Shown piece by piece: positions 7,880-17,897 of a stretch of 64,000 bases of DNA (position 1 is the stretch's first letter; each line of letters begins with the position of its first letter). The position numbers and the translations under genes are program-made. A model generated the notes under the pieces. The model did not search any database. It had not been told where the DNA came from and saw nothing but the letters and a program-made list of their open reading frames with translations. The stretch covers positions 1 to 64,000 of the forward strand of contig CAKMJT010000021.1 in NCBI GenBank assembly GCA_927407015.1. The letters run 5' to 3'. The stretch comes from an uncultured Proteiniphilum sp. (GTDB taxonomy: Bacteria > Bacteroidota > Bacteroidia > Bacteroidales > Dysgonomonadaceae).

Positions 7880-10507
7880 TTAGGGAACGATCCATTTTTT
7901 GCCTGTCAGCATCAGCTCCTTCTGAACAGCTTTTCCGGCTTTCAGGGTCACGTCGGAAGGCTGCTGCCCGCCTATACCCACGGTGATCTTGTCGGGCACC
8001 ACACAGCGCTGCATCAACGCATCGATTGCGGAAAACTGTTCGGGCGCGAGCGTGAAGTCGACTTTGCGCGATTCCCCGGGATCGAGCTTGATGCGCTGTA
8101 CGCCCTGCAACGAGCGTAGCGGCACGTGAACCTGCTGATTGGAGAGGGAGACGTAGAGCTGCACCACTTCTTCGCCGAGGCGACTGCCGGTATTGGTGAC
8201 CGACACCGACACGTTCACGGAGTCACCCGCGACCGTAGTCCCGGGAGCCCGAAGATCGGAATAGGTAAAGTCGGTATAGCTCAACCCGTGACCGAAAGGA
8301 TACAGTGGTTTGCCGGTAAAATAGCGGTAGGTCCTTTCTTTCATGCTGTAATCCTCATAAGGAGGGAGATCGTTGTCAGATGCATAAAAGGTGACCGGCA
8401 ACCGCCCCGAGGGATTGTAATCACCGAAGAGCACATCGGCCAGGGCGGTACCTGCATCCTGCCCGCCATACCAAGCATTGACAATGGCGGGGAGATGATC
8501 GTCTTCCCATTGAATCGCCAACGCACTCCCGGTAAGCATCACGAAAATCACCGGCTTACCCGTGGCCTGCAACGCTTGCAGGGCTTCGGTCTGCACGTGG
8601 GGAAGGGCAATCGAGGTGCGATCGCCCTTGTTGAAGCCGGGCACATGTACCGGCATCTCCTCGCCCTCGAGAGAAGGGGAAATATCTCCAACGAATACGA
8701 TGGCATCGGCCGACTTCACGGAAGCGGCTAGCGCATCGAGGTCGCTTTTCCGGCGCTCTACCGTGGTGAGGCTCACACCTCCACCTTCGTTCTCCTGCGC
8801 AAACTCAAAACGCAACGTGCGCTTCTGGCCTGCTTTAACCGGTACTCGACAGTATTCTACACGTGCCTCCTGATTTGAAAAGCGGTTCATCACCAGCTTA
8901 TCATCTACAAACAGGCGAAAGGCACTGTCGTCGCTGGTGATTTCAAATACAACTTCTTCATCTTTTTTGGAGGAGAGGACGCTCATCCAGCGTGCAGCGA
9001 CCTTACCGGGCTTTAGATTGGCCAAGATACGGTGTTGTGCTGTACCAAAGAAATCGATTTCCTTTTCATGTTGTACAAACGCGGGGGTTCCTTCAAAATT
9101 GCTGTTGTTAAAATACTCTGCTTTGAATCCGACTTTGCCGTCAGCCAGCAACAGATTTTTGTTGTTCACGGGAATGGAAACCGAATCATCGGTCAGACCC
9201 ACGCCTTGATGATAGATAATCCGGGTGTTTTTACCCACCTTGCGGCGTATTCCTTCGAGCGGTGTCACTATGTAGGAGGGGGAGCCGTTATAGTTTGCCA
9301 GCAGACAGGTTGGATTGTCGGCATTGGGACCGATCACGGCAATGGTCTTGATCTTCTTGTCGAGTGGCAACGTCTGCTGTTCGTTTTTTAACAGGACGAT
9401 GGACTTCCGCGCCATCTCCAGCGACTGCTCGCTGCTTTTTTTGGAGGCGACCACTGAAAAGGGTATCTTACTGTAGGGTACCATCTCATCGGGATCGAAC
9501 ATACCCAACCTCATGCGGGCGGTAAAGAGTCGTTTGACAGATATATTGATCTCCTCTTCCGTGATTTCGCCGCGCTTCACAGCCTCCAGCAACGTGCTGT
9601 AGCTGCCACCACACTCAAGGTCGGTTCCTGCTATCACAGTCTGGGCAGAGGCTGCTGCCGCATCGGGCGATGTCTTGTGGGTGCGGTAGAAATTATTGAT
9701 GGCGCCACAGTCGGATACCACGTATCCTTCAAATCCCCACTGGTTACGCAGGATATCGACCAACAGTTCGTCACTTCCGCAACAGGGTTCTCCTTCATAG
9801 CGGTTGTAGGCGCACATGAGAGAATAGGCGTGACCGTTTTTGATCAGCTTCTCGAATGCCGTTAGGTAGGTGTCCCACACATCCCGCAGGGATGGACGGA
9901 CATCAAAAGAGTGGCGATTGTACTCGGGAACGCTGTGCACGGCATAGTGTTTGGCCGTGGCAATGGTCTTGAAATATTTTTCGCCGTCTCCCTGAAGTCC
10001 TTTTACAAACGCTACACCCAAAGCGGAAGTCAGATAGGGATCCTCCCCATACGTTTCCTGTCCCCTGCCCCACCGAGGGTCACGGAAGATGTTGATATTG
10101 GGTGTCCAGAAGGTCAGTCCGTTGTACTGATCCTGGCTGCCGGTGCGCAAAGCCTGATGATATTTTGCCCTTGCTTCGTCGGAGATCACTTCTGCCGTGC
10201 GAAACATGGCGTCGGCATCGAACGTGGCCGCCATACCGATAGCCTGGGGAAAGACCGTGGCGATACCCGATCGTGCAACCCCATGGAGGCATTCGTTCCA
10301 CCAGTTGTAGGCAGGAATGCCAAGGCGGTCGATGGATGGGGCATCATTCATCATCTGACTGATTTTCTCTTGGAGTGTCATGCGACCGACCAGGTCATCC
10401 ACCCGTACGTCGACGGGCAAATTGGGGTCCTGATAGAGCAGAGTTTGTGCCGACACAGAAAAGGTCAGCAAAAGTGCCGATAAGCTGAATAAATAAAAGA
10501 ATTTCAT
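7880..10507 (-). CDS. GH3 beta-glycosidase with PA14 insert
   Basis: An 875-residue secreted exo-acting glycoside hydrolase with a signal peptide ending near Ala20. Order of parts: GH3 N-terminal barrel with KHYAVHS and nucleophile D266 in VVSDCGA; start of the C-terminal sandwich domain; a PA14 insert at about 455-590 (begins FKAEYFNNSNFEG); the rest of the sandwich (WYGGQDAGTALADVLFGDYNPSGRLP); and a fibronectin-III-like end. PA14 in GH3 shapes the active site and often limits substrates to short oligosaccharides. The closest named activities are beta-glucosidase and beta-xylosidase, and sequence does not decide between them. Its ATG overlaps the stop of the upstream GH2 gene by 4 bp, so the two are translationally coupled. 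Confidence 0.93.
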   Translation of the reverse strand: MKFFYLFSLSALLLTFSVSAQTLLYQDPNLPVDVRVDDLVGRMTLQEKISQMMNDAPSIDRLGIPAYNWWNECLHGVARSGIATVFPQAIGMAATFDADAMFRTAEVISDEARAKYHQALRTGSQDQYNGLTFWTPNINIFRDPRWGRGQETYGEDPYLTSALGVAFVKGLQGDGEKYFKTIATAKHYAVHSVPEYNRHSFDVRPSLRDVWDTYLTAFEKLIKNGHAYSLMCAYNRYEGEPCCGSDELLVDILRNQWGFEGYVVSDCGAINNFYRTHKTSPDAAAASAQTVIAGTDLECGGSYSTLLEAVKRGEITEEEINISVKRLFTARMRLGMFDPDEMVPYSKIPFSVVASKKSSEQSLEMARKSIVLLKNEQQTLPLDKKIKTIAVIGPNADNPTCLLANYNGSPSYIVTPLEGIRRKVGKNTRIIYHQGVGLTDDSVSIPVNNKNLLLADGKVGFKAEYFNNSNFEGTPAFVQHEKEIDFFGTAQHRILANLKPGKVAARWMSVLSSKKDEEVVFEITSDDSAFRLFVDDKLVMNRFSNQEARVEYCRVPVKAGQKRTLRFEFAQENEGGGVSLTTVERRKSDLDALAASVKSADAIVFVGDISPSLEGEEMPVHVPGFNKGDRTSIALPHVQTEALQALQATGKPVIFVMLTGSALAIQWEDDHLPAIVNAWYGGQDAGTALADVLFGDYNPSGRLPVTFYASDNDLPPYEDYSMKERTYRYFTGKPLYPFGHGLSYTDFTYSDLRAPGTTVAGDSVNVSVSVTNTGSRLGEEVVQLYVSLSNQQVHVPLRSLQGVQRIKLDPGESRKVDFTLAPEQFSAIDALMQRCVVPDKITVGIGGQQPSDVTLKAGKAVQKELMLTGKKWIVP

Positions 10508-13500
10508 TCGAATGAGGTCATTAACTGTTGAATAAATGAGGGTTTGTTATCGCTCTTGAATCGGATCGACACATTGTTATCCCTTGTATTGCGGACACTG
10601 ATGCTCACATGGTTCCATCCTTGCTTGAGGGGTATGGTGAGAAACTGTCCATTTGTCCCTTCTATTTTCTGTCGATTGATGAACAATTCTCCTTGCTCTG
10701 CCGGTTGTATGACGACATCCAACTTGGGCATGTCGGGTTCAATCAACAGGTCGTCGAGGTCTCTGGGACTCCATACCTTAAAGCTGTAGAGCGTTTGATT
10801 TCCTCTTCGTACGGGAGGCAGGTTTTCGATGTGCAGAATTCCGTCCTTGCCGATCAGTGTTTCGGCTATCTTGCTTCCGTTGGTAGGGATGCCAGCACCG
10901 GTAAGCAGTTTGCCGAAGGTGTCGTATCCTTTTGAGGAGGTAATAAAATGGGATAACGTACTGACAAAAAATGCGGCATTTTTATTTTGGTGTTTAACCA
11001 GCACGGCTGAGGCACCTTTCGCTTCATTTTCACTGCGAAGGAGTGCGGCTGTTTTCAACTCTTCGGGTCGCTGGTTCCATGCTCTCCAATTGGTGTTGCA
11101 GGCCTCCAGCAGTACAATACCTTCGTCTACAAAATCGGAACTCAATTCGTAATCAGTCACCTCTTCGCGCTGAATCTCACAAAAGTAGAAATCGGAATTG
11201 AGTAACCATTTTGTCCATGATCTCTTCGCCGGTAAAAAGGAGGATGCTTTTCGTTCGTCGAGAGTCAGCTTTGCCGGCAACACTTGGTTGTAGGCTTCGA
11301 TGGTTTCGGGTGTGGGACACCACAACCACAGGTCGGCTCCCCGACTGGTCAGATCTTTCATCTGCTTTACCTCTTTTTCCGATGGAAATACTGCACCATC
11401 TACAATGACAATGATACTTTTCTTGGGATCGAACTTCTCCTGGAAGAGCACACCATTGCCTTCAAATAATTTCTTGACGGACGAGTCGGCGCTGCCAACA
11501 AACAGAACATTGTCGTATTTCTTTTCTACCTCGATGTTTTGAGCTTCCTGCTTTTGCGGCATCACCGACCAAGGACTCCAAGCGGGTCCACCGGGGGCAT
11601 TAGCCGCCTTGATGGCATCGAACATGGGCCAAGTGCGATAGAGCGGAAGAGTAGGATCGTAGCCGGGATTGAATGTAGAGCTGTAGGCCCCCATTCTTTC
11701 GGGTTGTATACCCGGCATGCCTTCTATATATTCCGTAAAGTGAATGCCATCGGTCAGCTCGGGTGCCGTGGTAATATCCTGCTTGCCGAATGGCAGCGGC
11801 TGAAGGCCATACCATGCCAAGTTAAATACCGACACATACGAAGCACCTTGATTGCGCTGTTGGGCTATCAGATCATAGCATTCGTAGGCTAATCCTTCCA
11901 TGCGGCCCAGCTGAGATTCGAATGCCCGTTCACCGTTGTACTTGGATACCTGTAGCGGCGTACCGTAATAGGCCATACTGTGCTCACCGATGCCCCAAGG
12001 CTTGCCAATCTCTATCCAATGCTTCATGGAGTTTTGATCGCCATAATGTCCTACCGTAACCGGAAGAATGCCATCGCCATCGTCTTCGCCATCGCTGGAA
12101 ATCCAAGGACGAGTGGGATCATTTTCACGTACAATATCGCGCCAATCTTGCCATGCCTGCTTTTGCATTCCCATCCATTCGGGTTTATTGAAAACATGCA
12201 GAATAACCGGCTTGTTTTCGTTACTCACACTCCAGCCGAAAACACTGGCGTGGTTGCGGTCACGCAGGACCATGCGACGGATGTGCGATTTGCAGTTCTC
12301 CCAAAAGATGGGTGAGTCCATCTTCGGACCGCCATCGCTGGCCCAGATGGCTGTTTCTGCCAATACACAAATACCCATTTCGTCTGCCATATCGAGGTAG
12401 AAGCGCGGGTATATTTGTGCGTGGGGACGAACAGCGTTGGCGTTGGCATCTTTCAATGCCGTAAACCAGGCCCATGCATAACGACGGGTCATTTGCGGTA
12501 CGCCCATAAAATGCCAAGAATCGCTTCGCAGTTCAATGGGTTTTCCGTTCAATAGCTGTGTTGTGCCGGAAATGGTCCATTCGCGCCAGCCAAAACGTTC
12601 GTACTTGATATCGCTTTTCGTATCCTTGTCGCCCAGCGTCAGGGTCAATCCATACAAATTGGGATGCTCGGGAGTCCAGTAGTCCAATTCGCCCGCTTTC
12701 ACCGGGATTTGAACAACCAGGCGATGCGTTCCTTTTGAGGGGATGCTTATTTTTTGTTTGGTCAGCAGGAGTGCCGGTGAATCGGCCAATGTCCAATCGG
12801 GTACCGGTGCGGTATGTACATCCTTGCCTGCCCTGTTAATCCATCTCCTGACATCTCCTGCGAGTGTTGTTTGCACATCGCGAGCTGAGGTGTTCTCAAT
12901 CTCGATTTCGGCTTCCAAAACAGATTGAGAAACCAACGGTTTCACATACACATTCCGAATATGTACGGATGGTACGGCTGTGAGGAAGACATCCTGCCAG
13001 ATGCCCGCTACATGATAGCCCCACATGGAACCGGCGGGCACAATGCGTCTTCCTTTGGTACTGTTGTCTTCAAATAGCGACTGGCTACGGACTCCGACTA
13101 ATACTTCAATCTGTTGTCCTGCTTTTGCATACTGTGTGATGTCGGCATCGAAAGGAAGAAACAGATCGAAGTTTTCGGCAACTTTGTGGTCGTCGACGTA
13201 GACTTCGGCAAATCCTGCCACTGCCTCAAAATGCAGGCCGATCTGATATCCGTCCCAGTCGGCAGGTATCTGTACGGTGCGGCGCATCCAGGCCATCTTC
13301 ACATCGTTCCAATTTTCGGGGTACGAGGGATAATTGCGGTGATCGGGACCTTCGAGGTTCCTATTTGCGAACGAATTGATGTTCCAGGGAGAGGGTATTT
13401 TTATCTTCGTCTCCTCCCAGTTGTTTTGATAGGGCAGTGGCAGTGTAGGGGCTACTCCTCCTCCTTGCCGGTAACCTTCGGGCAAGGGCAAGGCCTGAAA

Positions 13501-13671
13501 ATCCCAACGTCCGTTCAAACAGATCTCTTTTCTGATTTCCTTCTCTACCTTGCTGAAGAATCCATCAGAAGGAGCAAAAACAAAGGGATAAATGAGCTTG
13601 TCAGCAGCAGCCAGCGAAGTGGTTATGCACAGCGCAAGGATGAGGAACAAACTTTTATGGTACTTTTTCAT
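10504..13671 (-). CDS. GH2-family glycosidase, secreted
   Basis: A 1055-residue secreted protein with a GH2 layout: signal peptide to about Ala23, a jelly-roll sugar-binding domain (about 50-230, with MAWMRRTVQIP), an immunoglobulin-like domain (about 230-370), then a TIM barrel. The acid/base is E485 in the SNE motif, and the likely nucleophile is E563 in GIGEHS. The last 350 residues are beta-rich and contain a domain, perhaps flavodoxin or glutamine-amidotransferase-like, with ILHIENLPPVRR near its end. GH2 covers beta-galactosidase, beta-mannosidase, beta-glucuronidase and others; the activity here is open. The N-terminal motifs match the GH2 half of the fusion at 33486-38087, so the two are paralogs. 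Confidence 0.9.
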   Translation of the reverse strand: MKKYHKSLFLILALCITTSLAAADKLIYPFVFAPSDGFFSKVEKEIRKEICLNGRWDFQALPLPEGYRQGGGVAPTLPLPYQNNWEETKIKIPSPWNINSFANRNLEGPDHRNYPSYPENWNDVKMAWMRRTVQIPADWDGYQIGLHFEAVAGFAEVYVDDHKVAENFDLFLPFDADITQYAKAGQQIEVLVGVRSQSLFEDNSTKGRRIVPAGSMWGYHVAGIWQDVFLTAVPSVHIRNVYVKPLVSQSVLEAEIEIENTSARDVQTTLAGDVRRWINRAGKDVHTAPVPDWTLADSPALLLTKQKISIPSKGTHRLVVQIPVKAGELDYWTPEHPNLYGLTLTLGDKDTKSDIKYERFGWREWTISGTTQLLNGKPIELRSDSWHFMGVPQMTRRYAWAWFTALKDANANAVRPHAQIYPRFYLDMADEMGICVLAETAIWASDGGPKMDSPIFWENCKSHIRRMVLRDRNHASVFGWSVSNENKPVILHVFNKPEWMGMQKQAWQDWRDIVRENDPTRPWISSDGEDDGDGILPVTVGHYGDQNSMKHWIEIGKPWGIGEHSMAYYGTPLQVSKYNGERAFESQLGRMEGLAYECYDLIAQQRNQGASYVSVFNLAWYGLQPLPFGKQDITTAPELTDGIHFTEYIEGMPGIQPERMGAYSSTFNPGYDPTLPLYRTWPMFDAIKAANAPGGPAWSPWSVMPQKQEAQNIEVEKKYDNVLFVGSADSSVKKLFEGNGVLFQEKFDPKKSIIVIVDGAVFPSEKEVKQMKDLTSRGADLWLWCPTPETIEAYNQVLPAKLTLDERKASSFLPAKRSWTKWLLNSDFYFCEIQREEVTDYELSSDFVDEGIVLLEACNTNWRAWNQRPEELKTAALLRSENEAKGASAVLVKHQNKNAAFFVSTLSHFITSSKGYDTFGKLLTGAGIPTNGSKIAETLIGKDGILHIENLPPVRRGNQTLYSFKVWSPRDLDDLLIEPDMPKLDVVIQPAEQGELFINRQKIEGTNGQFLTIPLKQGWNHVSISVRNTRDNNVSIRFKSDNKPSFIQQLMTSFE

Positions 13672-13686
13672 GTGGAATGGGTTCGT

Positions 13687-14532
13687 TTATAAAATGGGTA
13701 TATAACTGTGTTCGATTTGTCTATTGGTAATTTTTATGAGCCGATAACCGGGTTGAGCATTCCCCAATGGCTTCCCGGCAGCATTTGTCGTGATCACCAG
13801 GATCTGATTGTGTGATGCTTCGGCATTGTTATGCAGATGTCCGGCAAAGATGGCATCGACGCCATACTTTTCAAACAATTCAAAATATTGGATGCGCTTC
13901 GGCATTTGTTGGTTGCTGTAGGTCTCTTTCTCACTGAAGTTCTCCATAAAAAAGGGATAATGGGTAAACAGAAGAATGGGATCGGACGAGTTTGCCTTCT
14001 TTAATTCTTTTTTCAGCCATTTGAATTGCTTTCTTTCCTCTATTCGACTCTCATCTGATTTGATGATGACCGAATTGAAACCAATGAAGTGGGCATTTTT
14101 ATGGCGAAAAGAAAAACGGTCGGCCCCTTTCCCATACATTGAGTAATACCATTCAAAATCCTGTTTTGACGGATTGTTTGACAGATCGTGGTTCCCGGGA
14201 CTCAGATACACAGGTATGCGCTTATCGATGCATGCCGTGATCCTTTTAAATTCATTTATTTGCAAGGTATCCTTGCTGTTATTCACAAAATCACCTGTGA
14301 TAACCACAAAATCGGGCTTGATCTGATTTATCTGTCGGACTGCCTCCGCATAGAGCTCTGTCTCTTTTTCAAAGTCGGCATTGTTTGTGAAGAAGCCAAA
14401 TTGAGGGTCTGAAATCTGAACAATCAAGAAGGAATCTTGCTGGGCATAGGAATTCAAAAAGAGTATTCCAATACAAACAAGAAGGAACAGTCGCTTCGGA
14501 AAGTTTTTCAACTGAATAATTTTTTGTTTCAT
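13687..14532 (-). CDS. Secreted calcineurin-like metallophosphoesterase, CPPED1-like
   Basis: A 281-residue exported phosphoesterase with a signal peptide ending near residue 31 (NSYAQQ). The dinuclear metal motifs are present in order: D42-P-Q44 in ISDPQFG, D81 in VITGDFVNN, N114-H115 in SPGNHD, and GHLH near residue 235. The DPQ in place of DxH is typical of the CPPED1/CSTP1-like branch. It starts 4 bp inside the end of the second metallophosphoesterase, and both sit between a GH92 and a GH2 gene. A role in removing phosphate or a phosphodiester from the glycan is plausible but inferred. Confidence 0.88.
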   Translation of the reverse strand: MKQKIIQLKNFPKRLFLLVCIGILFLNSYAQQDSFLIVQISDPQFGFFTNNADFEKETELYAEAVRQINQIKPDFVVITGDFVNNSKDTLQINEFKRITACIDKRIPVYLSPGNHDLSNNPSKQDFEWYYSMYGKGADRFSFRHKNAHFIGFNSVIIKSDESRIEERKQFKWLKKELKKANSSDPILLFTHYPFFMENFSEKETYSNQQMPKRIQYFELFEKYGVDAIFAGHLHNNAEASHNQILVITTNAAGKPLGNAQPGYRLIKITNRQIEHSYIPIL

Positions 14533-15614
14533 AGTCGTTTCATGAGATCCGAGATACAGATCCTTTCATAAGAGGTTTTGTTCACCCCGGCATAGTATTC
14601 CAGAAACATCTCTTCCGTGTTGGGATTTGTTGTAATCAATCCATAACCCGGAAGGTCCTGTTGCTTGAAAAAAGTGACATACCTGCTTTCTTCATCCAGC
14701 AGACGAATCCGCTTCGCCAATGTGGCTGGTTCCCATTCGGGATGATCGGTGGCCAGATTCCAACCGAACGTTGTATATACTTTATCTGCAGTTTTCTTCT
14801 CCAGGTCTCTTATCACACTATTGAAAGTTATCTGCACAATTGATCCCTGATCTGTCTCCCTGCGCACAACAGCATAGAGATGCAGGTGTGCGGTTAAAAC
14901 CACAGCCCTGTTTTTGGCAATGATCTCAAGCAGCCGTTCTCTCTTCTGGGGTTCGTCTCTGTAAACATACCAGCAACGCTCGTTGATGGGGATGACAGGC
15001 ATGTGGACCATTACAAACTTGAATTGGGCATCGGAGGATGAGAGATTCTTGTCCAGTTGATCCAGCACATCATCGCTTTTATCCCATGGGTCGAAGGCGA
15101 CAAACAGGTTATCCCCAGTTTGATGGGCATAGCCGGATGAAGTGATGTCGTTTCTTTTTAATTGCTTTTTGATCTGCGAAATATAATGATTGTCAAAAGC
15201 TTCCACGGCACCCGGACCGGTGATGTCGTGGTTGCCTTTGATGAGTAACCAAGGTACGGGCATGTTCACCGCTTCCACGGCTGCAACGGCCGCACGTGCC
15301 ATTTGATCTGCCATTTTCTCATTTCCGGCCAGTCCTTCCGAAAGATCACCCAGCTGCACCACTGCTTTCACTGCGGGATCATGCTGCAGTGCGCGCTGAC
15401 GCAGGTGGCTGCTGAATACAGGCCAGATCTCTTTCGAGATCTGGGTGTATTCTTTTACCTGCCTCAGATCATCGGGTTTCTCCGAGAGCCAAGTCATCTC
15501 GTGATCCTCCATCCGGTCGTAATGGATATCTCCCAAGACCAAAAAGCTCTGCTCTTGCGCAATGGCTGTTGAAACAGTCAATAAGACAAAAAAACAGATC
15601 AAACTTCGTTTCAT
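14529..15614 (-). CDS. Secreted metallophosphoesterase
   Basis: A 361-residue calcineurin-like phosphoesterase. I chose the ATG at 15614 because MKRSLICFFVLL begins a good signal peptide ending near Gln20. An upstream in-frame start at 15665 would add a charged extension and overlap the GH92 stop. Motifs: D29-x-H31 in LVLGDIHYD, LGDLSEG, GNHD in LIKGNHDITG, and HLH near the end of the fold. The C-terminal part (about 90 residues) has no recognised domain. It is 10 bp downstream of the GH92 gene and overlaps the next metallophosphoesterase by 4 bp. Sequence alone does not tell a phosphomonoesterase from a phosphodiesterase. Confidence 0.88.
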   Translation of the reverse strand: MKRSLICFFVLLTVSTAIAQEQSFLVLGDIHYDRMEDHEMTWLSEKPDDLRQVKEYTQISKEIWPVFSSHLRQRALQHDPAVKAVVQLGDLSEGLAGNEKMADQMARAAVAAVEAVNMPVPWLLIKGNHDITGPGAVEAFDNHYISQIKKQLKRNDITSSGYAHQTGDNLFVAFDPWDKSDDVLDQLDKNLSSSDAQFKFVMVHMPVIPINERCWYVYRDEPQKRERLLEIIAKNRAVVLTAHLHLYAVVRRETDQGSIVQITFNSVIRDLEKKTADKVYTTFGWNLATDHPEWEPATLAKRIRLLDEESRYVTFFKQQDLPGYGLITTNPNTEEMFLEYYAGVNKTSYERICISDLMKRL

Positions 15615-15624
15615 AATCCTTGTC

Positions 15625-17877
15625 TTATATTCCCCAGTTCCGGTTGGCCTTGTCACCCATTTCAAACACTAGTTTTCCACCTTTCATGATTTCATCGTGG
15701 TGGATGAAGGGTTTGTCCAGGGGTTTGCCGTTCAATGTGGCCGACTGGATATATTTATTTTCGGGGATATTGTTGATCGCTTCAATTTCAAAAATCTTCC
15801 CATTACCTAATTCAATCCGGGCGTTATCGAAGAACGGACTGCCAATGCTGTACTCGGGACTTCCCGGGGTGACAGGATAAAAGCCCATCTGCGAGAAGAC
15901 GATGAAAGAAGACATGCCCCCTCCATCTTCATCGCCCGGAACGCCCATCAGGTCGTCACGAAACCACTGGTGGATGAGGGTTCTGATTCGTTTCTGGGTC
16001 TTCCAAGGTTCGCCGGCATAATTATACAAATAAGGGATGTGCAGGGAGGGCTCATTGGCCATAGAGAATTGTCCCACATTGCCGGTATGGTCGGGTATCT
16101 GACTGTAAAATTCAGGCTTACCCTTTCCAAGAGGAGTGGCAAACATTTCGTCGAGATTGTGGACAAACGCCTCTTTACCACCCATCAGGTCGATCAAGTC
16201 GGGTATATTGTGTTGTACATCCCAACGATAAATCCATCCGTTGTTTTCTCCATAATAACCGCGTGCACCCATGCCTCCCGAATAGCGATAGTCGAAGGGC
16301 TGGATGAATTCTCCTTTTTTATCCTTGGGGTGGAAAAATCCGGTCTCCTTGTTGTAGAGATTGCGATAGTTAAAGGATGCCTCTGTAAAGTATGCATGAT
16401 CTTCGGACAGTCCAAGATCCTTCGCCAGCTGTGCCAAGCACCACTGATCGTAGGAGGTACCCAGCGTCACAGCGACAGGCTGCCGGCGCTCGAAACCATG
16501 CACTTCTGGAATGGTTTCTTCCTCTCCATCTCGCAAAGCGGGTATGTATCCATGCTCCTTGTAAAAATGATCTAACTCTCCTGCAGGCTTACCCGACCAG
16601 GGTGCCAAGGTCTTCTCCATGATCGCTCCTTTAGCGGCAAGGTATGCCTTTTCCAAATCGAAATTGGTGAGACCCTTGCGATTGGCATCTAATACCGAGG
16701 CAACACCGTGATTGGAGTTCATGCGGCGACTGTCGCCAGTGATTTCGGGGAAGGTAGGCATCCAGAAATGTTCCATCTGCTCGGCCATCAACACAAAAGA
16801 ATTCAGGATATCCTGTTCTCTTTCCGGATCAATGAGAATACGCAGCGGATGGTGTGCTCTGTATGAGTCCCAAATCCAGTCGTCGGTATAAAACGGGCGT
16901 CCTCCATCTTCGTGAACTGTTCCGTCAAAAGCGCTGTAATAACGTCCATCTTCTGAAATGCATACTGGTCGCTCATAAGTACGATACAGCGAGGTATAAA
17001 AGACTGTATTGTCTTCTTCCATGCCGCCCGATATCTGGATCTTATTCAACGCATCATTCCATATCGTACGTCCTGTTTTAAGGAGAAAGGCCAGGTCATT
17101 ATAAGTCAATTCCCGTTCCATGTTCTTTTTTGCCTGCGTGGCGTCGATGAACGAGATTCCGTAGCGCAAGGTGAGATTTTTGGTGCCTTTGGGGTAGCTC
17201 ATAATGAGACAGGCATTCCTTCCGTTGGCAGTAGTATTGCTCACCAGTGCTCCTTTCTCCAACAGTGATACGTTCTCCGGCATTTGCTCGGGGAGTAGAT
17301 AGAGATAAACTTTTGTGTTGTTCTCTATCATTTGAAATCCTGAGAAGGCTGTTCCATCCCAGGTAAGCTCTCCCATTCTGGAATTAAGTGCCACCTTGAC
17401 TGCTTCCTCTTTTTCGAAAGAAAGTTCGTAGATAGCAGATTGATGAGAGAGGCCGTACTCCACTGAGATACCCTCCTCATCGAGGTATACCGAGTAGGAA
17501 TAGGGAGTGATCTTTTCTTTGTCGTAACTGTAGGCAACGACGGGCCTTAACCCTTTCTTACTTTCGTAAAATGGACTCAGGTTGAATGCCGAGCTTCCCC
17601 GGTGACTGGTGACCACGATGGGGAGTCCTTCCAGCACGTCGCCTGTAAAATCACGTCGCTCGGGATACACGCGTAGCATGCTGTTGGGCAGGTGAATGGT
17701 GGGGAAGGTAGGCACCAGCAAATGACTGATGTTTCCCATATAGGGATTCACGTAATCGACTGGATCCTTGGATGTTTGGATTTTTACGGACGTACACGAC
17801 AGCAGCCACATGGCGATGCAGATTGCCGTAATGGAATAAATGATGTTTGATTTTCTCAAAAATGACAAATGTTTCAT
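15625..17877 (-). CDS. GH92 exo-alpha-mannosidase, lipoprotein
   Basis: A 750-residue GH92 family enzyme. These are calcium-dependent exo-acting alpha-mannosidases, usually acting on alpha-1,2 links. A lipobox (LLSC, Cys28) anchors it. The family opening VDYVNPYMGN, the TDDWIWDSYRAHHP motif and the catalytic-acid region GDEDGG (E650) followed by FYPVTPGSPEYSIGSP are all clear. The opening after VNPYMGN is atypical: it reads LLVPTFPTIHLPNSM rather than the usual G-rich loop, so the specificity may be altered. The second GH92 in this locus (31126-33351) has the ordinary loop. The two metallophosphoesterases follow directly. Confidence 0.92.
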   Translation of the reverse strand: MKHLSFLRKSNIIYSITAICIAMWLLSCTSVKIQTSKDPVDYVNPYMGNISHLLVPTFPTIHLPNSMLRVYPERRDFTGDVLEGLPIVVTSHRGSSAFNLSPFYESKKGLRPVVAYSYDKEKITPYSYSVYLDEEGISVEYGLSHQSAIYELSFEKEEAVKVALNSRMGELTWDGTAFSGFQMIENNTKVYLYLLPEQMPENVSLLEKGALVSNTTANGRNACLIMSYPKGTKNLTLRYGISFIDATQAKKNMERELTYNDLAFLLKTGRTIWNDALNKIQISGGMEEDNTVFYTSLYRTYERPVCISEDGRYYSAFDGTVHEDGGRPFYTDDWIWDSYRAHHPLRILIDPEREQDILNSFVLMAEQMEHFWMPTFPEITGDSRRMNSNHGVASVLDANRKGLTNFDLEKAYLAAKGAIMEKTLAPWSGKPAGELDHFYKEHGYIPALRDGEEETIPEVHGFERRQPVAVTLGTSYDQWCLAQLAKDLGLSEDHAYFTEASFNYRNLYNKETGFFHPKDKKGEFIQPFDYRYSGGMGARGYYGENNGWIYRWDVQHNIPDLIDLMGGKEAFVHNLDEMFATPLGKGKPEFYSQIPDHTGNVGQFSMANEPSLHIPYLYNYAGEPWKTQKRIRTLIHQWFRDDLMGVPGDEDGGGMSSFIVFSQMGFYPVTPGSPEYSIGSPFFDNARIELGNGKIFEIEAINNIPENKYIQSATLNGKPLDKPFIHHDEIMKGGKLVFEMGDKANRNWGI

Positions 17878-17897
17878 TCTATCTAGTTGCTAATTTT

